Part shown: piece by piece, positions 44,447 to 51,697 of the stretch | Layout of the letters: each line of letters opens with the position of its first letter | How positions within the stretch are numbered: the stretch's first letter is position 1 | DNA from: Oceanospirillum sp048270425 | GTDB taxonomy: Bacteria; Pseudomonadota; Gammaproteobacteria; Pseudomonadales; Halomonadaceae | Assembly: GCA_048270425.1 (NCBI GenBank) | Contig: JBLWSY010000007.1 | Span: 1-64,000, forward strand | Length of the DNA stretch: 64,000 nt | Reading direction: 5' to 3' | Notes under the pieces: model-generated | Told to the model about the DNA's origin: nothing | The model's input: only the letters and a program-made list of their open reading frames with translations | Database searches by the model: none | Position numbers and translations under genes: made by a program

Positions 44447-45280
44447 ATGTTTCATACACGTCTGAAGAAGTGGAGCAAAAAAGCTGCTCTGGCAACCCTG
44501 ATGACTTTGGGTGCCAGCAGTGTGGCCAACGCCCACCCTATGTGGTTACTGCCCCATGAGTACAACCTGTCCGGTGAAAAAGCGGAATGGATTACGGTCG
44601 ATGCCTCTGCCTCCCACACCATTTTCAGCCCGGATAAGGCGCTGGGTCTGGACCGTCTTTCAATCTACACGCCGGAAGGCGGCAAGCAGCGTCTGGGCAG
44701 TTACTACAAAGGCCAGCGTCGCAGTGTGTTTGATCTGGAGATTGATCAGCCCGGCACCTGGAAGCTGGAGCTGGCCCGACCCACGGTTTACTTCACCTTC
44801 TATACCAATAAGCGTGGCGCTACCAAGCGTATCTTTGCCGATAAGCAAGCGGCTGCGAGTCAGTTACCGGATGGCGCACAGGATGTGGTCACCAAGCAGT
44901 TTAACGTCAGTGCTGTGAGTTATATCACCTGGCAGGCACCGGATAAAAAAGTGCTGGAACTGACCGGAAAAGGTCTTGAGCTGGCAGGCCCAACCCACCC
45001 AAGCGATGTGGTTGCCGGTGACGAGGTGAGCTTTCAGTTTTTTGTTGATGGTAAACCTGCCGAGGGTGTTGAGGTGGAGCTGACTCCGAACAGCACCAAA
45101 TACCGCAACGATCGCATGATGCAGAAACTGAAAACCGACAGTAATGGCATGCTGACCTTTACTCCAGAGATCGTGGGGCCCTGGTATCTGGCGGCCAAGA
45201 TTGAACATGATCGCAAGTCAGATCGCGCAGACATTGAAAGCTCTCTGCTTTACATGACCTTTGACGCCCAGCTGCCATAA
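44447..45280 (+). CDS. DUF4198 family periplasmic protein (NikM-like)
   Basis: A 277-residue exported protein; signal peptide cleaves near ANA-HPMW, exposing an N-terminal His as in the NikM/CbiM-associated metal-handling DUF4198 proteins and LPMO-like His braces. The mature start HPMWLLPHEYNLSG is the DUF4198 hallmark. A second Ig-like domain occupies about 190-270. Probable role is binding a divalent metal in the periplasm for the adjacent ABC transporter. AGGAAGA precedes the ATG. Overlaps nothing but lies 20 nt after DUF2271. Confidence 0.85.
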   Translation: MFHTRLKKWSKKAALATLMTLGASSVANAHPMWLLPHEYNLSGEKAEWITVDASASHTIFSPDKALGLDRLSIYTPEGGKQRLGSYYKGQRRSVFDLEIDQPGTWKLELARPTVYFTFYTNKRGATKRIFADKQAAASQLPDGAQDVVTKQFNVSAVSYITWQAPDKKVLELTGKGLELAGPTHPSDVVAGDEVSFQFFVDGKPAEGVEVELTPNSTKYRNDRMMQKLKTDSNGMLTFTPEIVGPWYLAAKIEHDRKSDRADIESSLLYMTFDAQLP

Positions 45281-45295
45281 ACAGGAGACGGAGCG

Positions 45296-45649
45296 ATGAG
45301 ATCACTAAGTCAGAATATCAGGTTAAGCCTAAGCCGCTTTATTGGGGCTTTGACGCTGCTGTCCGCGCTGTTTGCCAGTCTGCTTGTTAGCCCTATGGCA
45401 CAGGCGCACTTTCCCATTATGACCTGCGAACAGCAGTCGGGTAGTGTGCACTGCGAGACTGGCTTCAGTGATGGCAGTCTGAGTGTAAATAAGCCGGTGA
45501 CTGTGCTGGATTACGACGATCAGGTCTTGCTGAAGCTGACCACAGATGCCGCATCCTCCGTCACCTTCAGCGCACCTGCCGGCGAGTACTACATACGTTT
45601 TGATTCCGGCCACGAACAACCGGTTGAGATCGACTATGACGAGCTCTGA
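45296..45649 (+). CDS. Small periplasmic protein, unknown (117 aa)
   Basis: A 117-residue exported protein with a long signal peptide (cleavage near AQA-HFP), again exposing an N-terminal His, then MTCEQQSGSVHCETGF with two cysteines and a compact beta-rich body of about 80 residues ending in acidic residues. It has no family I can name, but resembles the small accessory proteins (NikL-like) that accompany DUF4198/NikM. GGAG lies 7 nt before the ATG; the gene is 15 nt after DUF4198. Confidence 0.75.
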   Translation: MRSLSQNIRLSLSRFIGALTLLSALFASLLVSPMAQAHFPIMTCEQQSGSVHCETGFSDGSLSVNKPVTVLDYDDQVLLKLTTDAASSVTFSAPAGEYYIRFDSGHEQPVEIDYDEL

Positions 45650-46304
45650 TTCCGGTATGCAAAGCGCCCGCATCAGATCGCAACGGGTTCGACCAAATAA
45701 CGGCCAACAGGAAAGCCTTTGGGCTTTCCTGACGCTGGCGCTGATTCTGCTGATCAGCGCTGGCGGCGTCTGGTTGAATCAGGCTCCCGTGCCCAAGGCT
45801 GCAGCGCATCTTGAGCTGAATACTGAACAGAAAGCCCTGCTGACTCAGCTTAGTACCGCCGCCAGCGAGATACGCTTTTTGGCAGAGGGTGTTTCAGGAG
45901 AGGGTGTTTCAGGAGAGGGTGTTTCAGTAGAGGGTGCTTTGGATGAGGGAGGCGAGGGAGCGGAAGAGAGGATGATAAGTGCGGAAGAAAATCCGCAATG
46001 GCCAAGTCTGGCCACCCTTGAAGCCTATGGTATTCCGCCCTTTGCCGGTTCTTCTCTGAATCGCAGTGGCAACGTCCGTTTCCGCTGGCTGAACCCGGAG
46101 CCCGGCTGCTTTATTGGTGAAAATGTTTCTGGAAACGCCGGCCATTTTTTGTTGCTGATGGGGGAACATCTGAGTCAGCCTGCCCAGCTCTATAGCCGCC
46201 AGACCGCATTTGGCAGTAATTCCACGATCGACAGTAACCTCTCTACCGAAAGCGACCCCTGCCATCCGGATGCTCAGTGGCAACATCAACTTTCAGAATT
46301 TTAG
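45636..46304 (+). CDS. Membrane-anchored protein of the metal operon (DUF6162-like)
   Basis: A 222-residue protein with one N-terminal TM helix at about 27-47 and a periplasmic domain. After a repetitive acidic linker (EGVSGEGVSGEGVSVEGALD) comes a conserved-looking domain (WPSLATLEAYGIPPF, later GCFIG and HPDAQWQHQL). Placement and architecture recall DUF6162 proteins of Pseudomonas metal ABC operons; that assignment is from memory. ATG 45636 overlaps the upstream stop by 14 bp with GAGAT in front; ATG 45657 is an alternative. Confidence 0.65.
   Translation: MTSSDSGMQSARIRSQRVRPNNGQQESLWAFLTLALILLISAGGVWLNQAPVPKAAAHLELNTEQKALLTQLSTAASEIRFLAEGVSGEGVSGEGVSVEGALDEGGEGAEERMISAEENPQWPSLATLEAYGIPPFAGSSLNRSGNVRFRWLNPEPGCFIGENVSGNAGHFLLLMGEHLSQPAQLYSRQTAFGSNSTIDSNLSTESDPCHPDAQWQHQLSEF
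45885..45944 (+). repeat. Four tandem 15-bp repeats in the linker
   Basis: GAGGGTGTTTCAGGA occurs twice exactly and twice with changes, in frame, coding EGVSG, EGVSG, EGVSV, EGALD. The units extend an acidic linker between membrane anchor and domain. Confidence 0.88.
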
Positions 46305-46330
46305 TCGGCCTCGTCCGGCAGGAGCCTCTT

Positions 46331-47305
46331 GTGTACCTTGTAAACGCTTCCCGATTGTCTTATCTGCTGATGTCTGTGTTGACCCTGTTTGTTTTGGCGA
46401 CAGCAGCCATTTTTTCTCCTGCAGCCGTAGCCAGCGACAAACGTCTGCAGGTGGGGATCGCGCTGCATCCCTACTATAGCTATGTGGCGGAAATTGTCGG
46501 TGATCGAGCGGATATTCTGCCGTTAGTGGAATCCGGCTTTAACCCCCACAGCTACGAGTTGCAGCCGTCGGATCTGAATCGCCTGATGAAGATGGATGCT
46601 CTGGTACTGAATGGCATCGGCCATGACGAATTTGCGGTGCACGCGGTAGAAAAGCTGGTCTCCAGTCAGCCAGCATTAAAAGAAAAATTAACACTTATTT
46701 ATGCCAATAAAGATGTGCCTCTGCTGGCCGCAGCCAATACCCGTAACGCCTGGAACCCGCACAGTTTTGTCTCTATCGATGCGGCTATCCGCCAGATCTA
46801 CACTATCGCCCGTGAACTGGGGCAGCTGGATCAGGCCAATGCCCGCTTCTATCAGAAAAATGCCATGGGTTTTGCCCGTAAGTTGCGTCAGCTGAAAAAC
46901 CAGCACCTGAAGGCCTTTCAGGGTAAAGATCTGAGCGGTATCCGAATCGCCAGCACCCACAACGCCTACGGTTACTTTCTGCAGGAGTTCGGTATCAGCA
47001 TCGATACCGTGATCGAACCCGCCCATGGGGTTGAGCCCAGTGCGACTCAGCTGCAGAAAACCATCGAACGCATCCGCGAAGCCAAAGTGAACCTGCTGTT
47101 CACTGAACTGGATATGGATAACCGTTACGTGAAGACCATTGAAGCATCCACCGGTGTGCGTCTTTATCACTTCTCTCACATGACCTTTGGGGAGTTTGAA
47201 AAAGATAAGGTTTACCGGGAGATGGAGCAAAACCTGATCACCTTAACCCAGGCGCTGAATCAGGCCTTGTCTGATGCCGGTAAAGAAAGCGGTAAGGAGG
47301 GCTGA
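46331..47305 (+). CDS. Metal ABC transporter substrate-binding protein (ZnuA/TroA-like)
   Basis: A 324-residue cluster A-I binding protein. Ligand candidates are the histidines in FNPHSYE, WNPHSF and STHNAYGY and an acid in TELDMD. The His-rich loop typical of many ZnuA proteins is absent, so zinc, manganese and ferrous iron all remain possible. GTG 46331 is preceded by GGAG at 6 nt and begins a good signal peptide (cleavage near AVAS-DK); the upstream in-frame GTG overlaps the previous gene. The Fur-type control of the operon favours iron or manganese. Confidence 0.9.
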   Translation: MYLVNASRLSYLLMSVLTLFVLATAAIFSPAAVASDKRLQVGIALHPYYSYVAEIVGDRADILPLVESGFNPHSYELQPSDLNRLMKMDALVLNGIGHDEFAVHAVEKLVSSQPALKEKLTLIYANKDVPLLAAANTRNAWNPHSFVSIDAAIRQIYTIARELGQLDQANARFYQKNAMGFARKLRQLKNQHLKAFQGKDLSGIRIASTHNAYGYFLQEFGISIDTVIEPAHGVEPSATQLQKTIERIREAKVNLLFTELDMDNRYVKTIEASTGVRLYHFSHMTFGEFEKDKVYREMEQNLITLTQALNQALSDAGKESGKEG

Positions 47306-48114
47306 TGAACGCTTATGCATCTTCAGATGCCGGTTTCATGATCGATGAGAGCCGGATCAAAGGTCCATCCATTGAACTGGATCAGCTCAGTCTCAGCTTT
47401 GGTGAGCACCAATTGTTCCAACCGGTCAGCATGACGCTGGCAGCGGGTAAGCTACACATGCTGACCGGAGCCAACGGTGCCGGTAAGTCGTCACTGCTGA
47501 AATGTATGGCGGGGCTGATGCCCCATCAGGGGGATATCTTCTGGCACTGGCCTGCTGGTTTGGATAGCGGTTTAGATTGTAGTTTAGAGAGTGACCTGCG
47601 TGAGGCTCAGCAGGAATCGCAGAAGGTTGCTTATATTCCTCAGCTGGAAGCCTTTGATGTCACGCTGCCGATCACGGTGGAAGATTATCTGCTGGCGAGC
47701 ATTCAGCCTAAGGTCTTTTTCCGTCGACCAGCGGACAAGGAGCAGCAGCGACTGGCACTTCTGTTATCCACCGTCGGGCTGGATCAGAAGCGCCAGCGCA
47801 AAATTGGTCAGCTGTCAGGTGGGGAGCGCCAGCGTCTGCTGTTTGCCCGCGCACTGGCGCAGGGAGCCAGCCTCTGGTTTCTGGATGAGCCCATGAACGG
47901 TCTGGACCAGAAAGCACAGCAGCAGATTCTGCAACTGATTCTCCGGTTGAAAGCAGATGGCTGCACGCTGGTGATGGTGCATCACGATCCGGCTTTTGTG
48001 GAAGCCTATGCCGATCAGGAGGTTCGGGTTGTTGATGGACACGTGATTGACGGCCGAGTGACGGTTTCCGGTGTTGATAAGAAAGCCGGTCTGAAAGAGA
48101 AGGTGAGCTTATGA
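47305..48114 (+). CDS. Metal ABC transporter ATP-binding protein
   Basis: A 269-residue ATPase with Walker A GANGAGKSS, signature LSGGERQRLLFARAL, Walker B LWFLDEP and switch His in VMVHHDP, as in ZnuC-type proteins. An N-terminal extension of about 25 residues precedes the core. Stop-start overlap TGATG with the binding-protein gene and ATGA overlap with the permease gene show strong coupling. GGAGG precedes the start. Confidence 0.93.
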   Translation: MNAYASSDAGFMIDESRIKGPSIELDQLSLSFGEHQLFQPVSMTLAAGKLHMLTGANGAGKSSLLKCMAGLMPHQGDIFWHWPAGLDSGLDCSLESDLREAQQESQKVAYIPQLEAFDVTLPITVEDYLLASIQPKVFFRRPADKEQQRLALLLSTVGLDQKRQRKIGQLSGGERQRLLFARALAQGASLWFLDEPMNGLDQKAQQQILQLILRLKADGCTLVMVHHDPAFVEAYADQEVRVVDGHVIDGRVTVSGVDKKAGLKEKVSL

Positions 48115-49010
48115 GCCTACAGCAATTACTGGCCGATGCTGTGGCCGCAGGCTGGCTGCCGGAAGTGTTTCAGTACCCCTTTGTCACCTACGCCCTGATC
48201 GCTGCTGTGATGGTGGGACCTTTATTAGGCGCATTAGGTACGCTCGTTGTTGTAAAGCGGCTGGCCTTTTTCTCCGAAGCGGTTGGTCATGGTGCGCTCA
48301 CCGGTGTTGCCGTTGGCATTCTGTTAGGAGAGCCCGCCACTCAGCCTGTGGCCGCACTGTTCGGTTTCTGTATGAGTTTTGCCCTGATTCTGCACTGGGT
48401 AAAAAGCCGTACTCAGGTGCCTTACGATGCCTTGGTGGGTGTTTTTCTCGCCTTTGCCATCGCCCTTGGTGCTGCGCTTCTGCTCTATGTCGCTAAGAAG
48501 GTGAACGTGCATATTCTGGAGAATGTGCTCTTTGGTTCCATTCTGACCGTCACCCCTGCGGATCTGATGTTGCTGGGTGGTATCAGTGTTATCAGCTGGG
48601 TGCTGATCTGGCGCTATGGTAATCAGGCGCTGATGTCAGCACTTCAGCCTGACTTGGCTCGGGTGCAGGGAGCCGGTGGCCGCAAAACCAACGTCACCCT
48701 GCTGGATTACGGCTTTGTGCTGCTGATCGCGCTGATTACCGTTGCTGCCGTGAAAATTATCGGTGCGGTTCTGGTGGGAGCACTGCTGCTGATCCCGGCA
48801 ACTACGGCTCGTCTGATCAGTTCGAATCTGCGCAGTTTCTTTATCCGCACGCTGATGATCTCTACCGGGTGCTGCGTGGCAGGTGTGGTTCTGCCGATGG
48901 CGCTGGAGATTCCGATCCCTTCCGGCGCGGCCATTGTCCTGCTGGCCAGCAGCCTCTTTCTGCTGGTGGTGCTGTTACGCCAGCTGGGTTGGAGCCAGCG
49001 ACTTGCCTGA
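48111..49010 (+). CDS. Metal ABC transporter permease (ZnuB-like)
   Basis: A 299-residue membrane protein with about eight helices. LGTLVVVKRLAFFSEAVGHGAL is the conserved ABC-3 family segment, and VGALLLIPATTARL is the second. It forms the channel partner of the preceding ATPase, whose stop it overlaps by ATGA. Substrate follows that of the binding protein and is not settled. Confidence 0.93.
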   Translation: MSLQQLLADAVAAGWLPEVFQYPFVTYALIAAVMVGPLLGALGTLVVVKRLAFFSEAVGHGALTGVAVGILLGEPATQPVAALFGFCMSFALILHWVKSRTQVPYDALVGVFLAFAIALGAALLLYVAKKVNVHILENVLFGSILTVTPADLMLLGGISVISWVLIWRYGNQALMSALQPDLARVQGAGGRKTNVTLLDYGFVLLIALITVAAVKIIGAVLVGALLLIPATTARLISSNLRSFFIRTLMISTGCCVAGVVLPMALEIPIPSGAAIVLLASSLFLLVVLLRQLGWSQRLA

Positions 49011-49091
49011 GCGATTTTTTTGAGTCCTCTATCAATCTTTTGACTGAGCTTTTTTATCGTACCGATACGCCCATTTTGTAGCGGAGTCCTT

Positions 49092-50039
49092 ATGTTTGAA
49101 CACGCATCCACATCTCATCGCACAAAAGAAACTCTGCTGCCTGACGCCCGGGAAAAATCCCTGTGGCAGCAGATCCAGCATCATCTGCCTTCGTTGTTGC
49201 TGGCGGTACTGGTGCTGGGTTCTGCATCCTTGCTGATGAGTCGTCAATCATGGGCTGCAGAGGCCCGAACCCTCACCCAAACAGAACAAACCGAGAATCT
49301 GGCAACGGTTTTTCCGGTTGCGCATCTGTTGAGTCGTGCTCTCTTGGCCGATACCGGTGTGCAGGTGGATTATCTGCCGTCCAAACGCTATCCCGTCAGC
49401 CGTATTGGTTACTGGATCGATAAAAAACTGCCGGAGGAGTTGTCAGATATGCCCGCCTATCAGGCGGTTGCTGAAGTGGCTTCGATCTGGCCGCAAGGTG
49501 CGGTTTATCCCACTCTGCGCCAGCGCAATATTGGTGTGATTCCGGTGGACTTTGCTGTGCAGATCAAGCCGGCAGGTGCCCGGATCAGCCGGTCAGCAGA
49601 TGAGCAGGCACTGGATTTCTTCTGGCTGAACAGCGCCAATCTTAAGATGATGACGGCGATTCTGGCGGACGATTTTGCCCGTATCTGGCCACAGCATCAG
49701 GCGGTGATTCAGCGAAATCAGCAGCAGGCTTTGAATGCCATTACCGCCTATGCGCTCAAACTGGATGAAACCTTATGGCAGCAAGGCTGGGATGGTGTCT
49801 GCAGTGAGGATGAAGCGTTGCAGCCGATGTTGCAGAGTTTAAGTCTGCCGTTGCTCGCTAAGGACAAGACTGAAGATCTGACAGGGTTTCGCTGTCTCTG
49901 GATTGAAGAGGGCAAAAAGCAGGATGCTGACCAGGCAAAAGATACCTGGACATTGAACGGCTTAAACCGTTTTGAGAAGGCGAATCTGGCGCTCTGGTTA
50001 GAGGATAACCTGAAGCGGCTGGAGCGGGTGCCCCGCTAG
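49092..50039 (+). CDS. Second TroA-like binding protein lacking the usual metal ligands
   Basis: A 315-residue exported protein: hydrophobic signal or anchor at about 32-52, possible cleavage near SWA-AE. It keeps TroA-like landmarks (TVFPVAHLLSRALL, SIWPQGAVYP, FFWLNSANLKMM, ADDFARIWP) but the positions of the usual His ligands are replaced: F-F-W-L instead of P-H-x-W, and no N-P-H-x-Y. So it either uses other ligands or has an accessory role. It is the last gene of the operon, with GGAG before ATG and 82 nt after the permease. Confidence 0.75.
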   Translation: MFEHASTSHRTKETLLPDAREKSLWQQIQHHLPSLLLAVLVLGSASLLMSRQSWAAEARTLTQTEQTENLATVFPVAHLLSRALLADTGVQVDYLPSKRYPVSRIGYWIDKKLPEELSDMPAYQAVAEVASIWPQGAVYPTLRQRNIGVIPVDFAVQIKPAGARISRSADEQALDFFWLNSANLKMMTAILADDFARIWPQHQAVIQRNQQQALNAITAYALKLDETLWQQGWDGVCSEDEALQPMLQSLSLPLLAKDKTEDLTGFRCLWIEEGKKQDADQAKDTWTLNGLNRFEKANLALWLEDNLKRLERVPR

Positions 50040-50068
50040 TGAGCCGTTTAAGACGACAATAGCCCCTC

Positions 50069-50091
50069 AAAGCCAGCCAGGTGCTGGCTTT
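50069..50091. terminator. Hairpin between convergent operon end and CheX-like gene
   Basis: AAAGCCAGC-CAGGT-GCTGGCTTT, nine-pair stem, T-rich 3' arm but no following T-run. Confidence 0.55.
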
Positions 50092-50143
50092 GCGCGTTAT
50101 GGCGTACCCAGGTTCTTTCTGTGAATTCGTATGATGAATCCGA

Positions 50144-50641
50144 TTAGTGGAGCCGGGCATCCTGCTGTAGTTCACCGAGGCCTGCGATACTGAATTCAGA
50201 GAAGCAGATACCGGCAGGCGTTTCGAACTGCATCATGAGTTTCGGGTCATGACTGGCGTGGTGAATCCGCTGACGGAAACCCTGAAAGACCTGGGGGGAA
50301 GTCAGCAGAAAGTGGGCGTCTTTGTCCTGCATATATTGACGGGCTTCACTGCAGGCCAGATAAGTCAGACGACCTGCAACACTCAGGACGGTGTTATCGA
50401 TATGGCGAACCTGATGGTGACTGATTTCGGAAGCGATAAACAGGATCAGATCACGGCTGAAGCTTAAAGCCAGAGAGCCTACATGATTGTTGATCTGCAT
50501 ATTCACAAGGCCAGTAACAGCGCCTTGGGCCAGTTCATGCTTTTTAAGTTTGATACGGCCGGGGTGGGGTTTGTGGTGAGTGATACGGTTCAGCGTTTCC
50601 ATCACCGAGAAGAGTACAGGGTTGATATAGTCCGCACGCAT
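50144..50641 (-). CDS. CheX-like chemotaxis phosphatase domain protein
   Basis: A 165-residue single-domain protein. MRADYINPVLFSVMETLNRI followed by LVNMQINNHVGSLALSFSRDL fits CheX/CheC-type CheY-phosphatase folds, though the catalytic E-x-x-N motif is not plainly visible. ATG 50641 is preceded by AGGTGG at 5 nt; the in-frame GTG at 50650 overlaps that site. Isolated from other chemotaxis genes, so its CheY partner must be elsewhere, possibly with the Aer-like receptor's system. Confidence 0.7.
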   Translation of the reverse strand: MRADYINPVLFSVMETLNRITHHKPHPGRIKLKKHELAQGAVTGLVNMQINNHVGSLALSFSRDLILFIASEISHHQVRHIDNTVLSVAGRLTYLACSEARQYMQDKDAHFLLTSPQVFQGFRQRIHHASHDPKLMMQFETPAGICFSEFSIAGLGELQQDARLH

Positions 50642-50650
50642 AATATCCAC

Positions 50651-51157
50651 CTGCTAATCCATTTTTGGGGGGTTCCGTTAGCGACGCCTTGTGGGCGGGG
50701 TAAACGGGTGGCTGAATCAAATAATAGAATAATGACTTTATGATGTATCTATTAAATTACAATTCAAAAACATTTGCTGAACTGCGTTACAAATGTGCGG
50801 TTTTGTAGCGAAATAAATCTGTTCTTTTTTACGTTACAGGATCTTTTATCCGGAGATTGATTTAGGGTTAATCGTTTGAATCAAGCCGTATCGATTTTGA
50901 TCTGTGACGTGTTTTAGTGTGATCTGATCCCGCAATAGGTCGTGCTTGTTGGGAGGTCGGCACGGAACCCGCATCTTTTTCATAGCACGCGCATTGTTGT
51001 CAAATTCAGTGGCTTGGGGGGCAAAAGCGGATCAGGTTTGCCGGTGGCTGGTCAACCTGAGAGGAAATGCTTCTGAAGCCGGTGAACAGTATGGCCGGTG
51101 AGCAATTAAGAGAGCTTAAGGGGAGATGAGTCGGGGTAAGATGATTCAGAACAGGGC
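50651..51157. other. 507-bp region without a supported gene
   Basis: Upstream of the CheX-like gene and downstream of phhB. The stretch 50700-50900 is AT-rich and probably holds the CheX promoter. A 20-codon frame near 51067 follows a weak GAGG but has no other support. I see no repeat or RNA structure. Confidence 0.45.
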
Positions 51158-51502
51158 TTAGCCCTGCTCGTAAATCTCATCGGTTCGGGCGGCCATAATA
51201 AAGTCGTTTTTGTGTAACCCCATAATCTTGTGGGTCCACCAGCGCACGGTAACCTTGCCCCATTCGGTAATGATTTCAGGGTGGTGATTCTCAGTTTCGG
51301 CCAGCTCGCCAACGGCGTTGGTGAAGTTCAGAGCGGTGCGAAAATCCTTGAAAGTGTAAACACGACAAATCTGGCGGATATCCTCATCCACCATCAGATG
51401 CCATTCCGGTACTTCGTTTAACAGGTGTTCCAGCTCATCGCCGGTTACCCTTGGGGCATCGGCCCGACAGGCCTCGCAGGAAAATTGGCTTAACTTACTC
51501 AT
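51158..51502 (-). CDS. phhB: Pterin-4a-carbinolamine dehydratase
   Basis: A 114-residue PCD/DCoH enzyme that recycles 4a-hydroxytetrahydrobiopterin, mostly for phenylalanine hydroxylase. The catalytic motif is ENHHPEIITEWGKVTVRWWTH, i.e. [E]-x-H-H-P-x(5)-W-x(3)-V-x-x-W-x-T-H. ATG 51502 has AGGA at 8 nt; the longer frame upstream is not homologous. phhA is not in the window. Confidence 0.95.
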   Translation of the reverse strand: MSKLSQFSCEACRADAPRVTGDELEHLLNEVPEWHLMVDEDIRQICRVYTFKDFRTALNFTNAVGELAETENHHPEIITEWGKVTVRWWTHKIMGLHKNDFIMAARTDEIYEQG

Positions 51503-51587
51503 TGGCTGATCCTTGGCTGTGTACTCAGCAGTTTTTCGAATACTGTTTTCTTTCAAGGTTAGTCGATTTTTCTCACTGGCAGTAAAA

Positions 51588-51617
51588 ACAACAAAGCCAC
51601 GCGGGTTACGCGTGGCT
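51588..51617 (-). terminator. Terminator after TonB copper receptor
   Basis: AGCCACGCG-TAACC-CGCGTGGCT on the minus strand, followed by TTGTTGTTTTT. Confidence 0.8.
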
Positions 51618-51697
51618 GAATCTTCATAAAGGTTGGGCTCCGGGCCGGACTGAAATCTAAGCCTGACCCGAAAGTTTTCAGACGGGAAGCCGCCGGA

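Noticed and set aside
51067..51130. 20-codon plus-strand frame after GAGG
   Set aside because: Too short, weak Shine-Dalgarno, convergent with phhB and no supporting structure.
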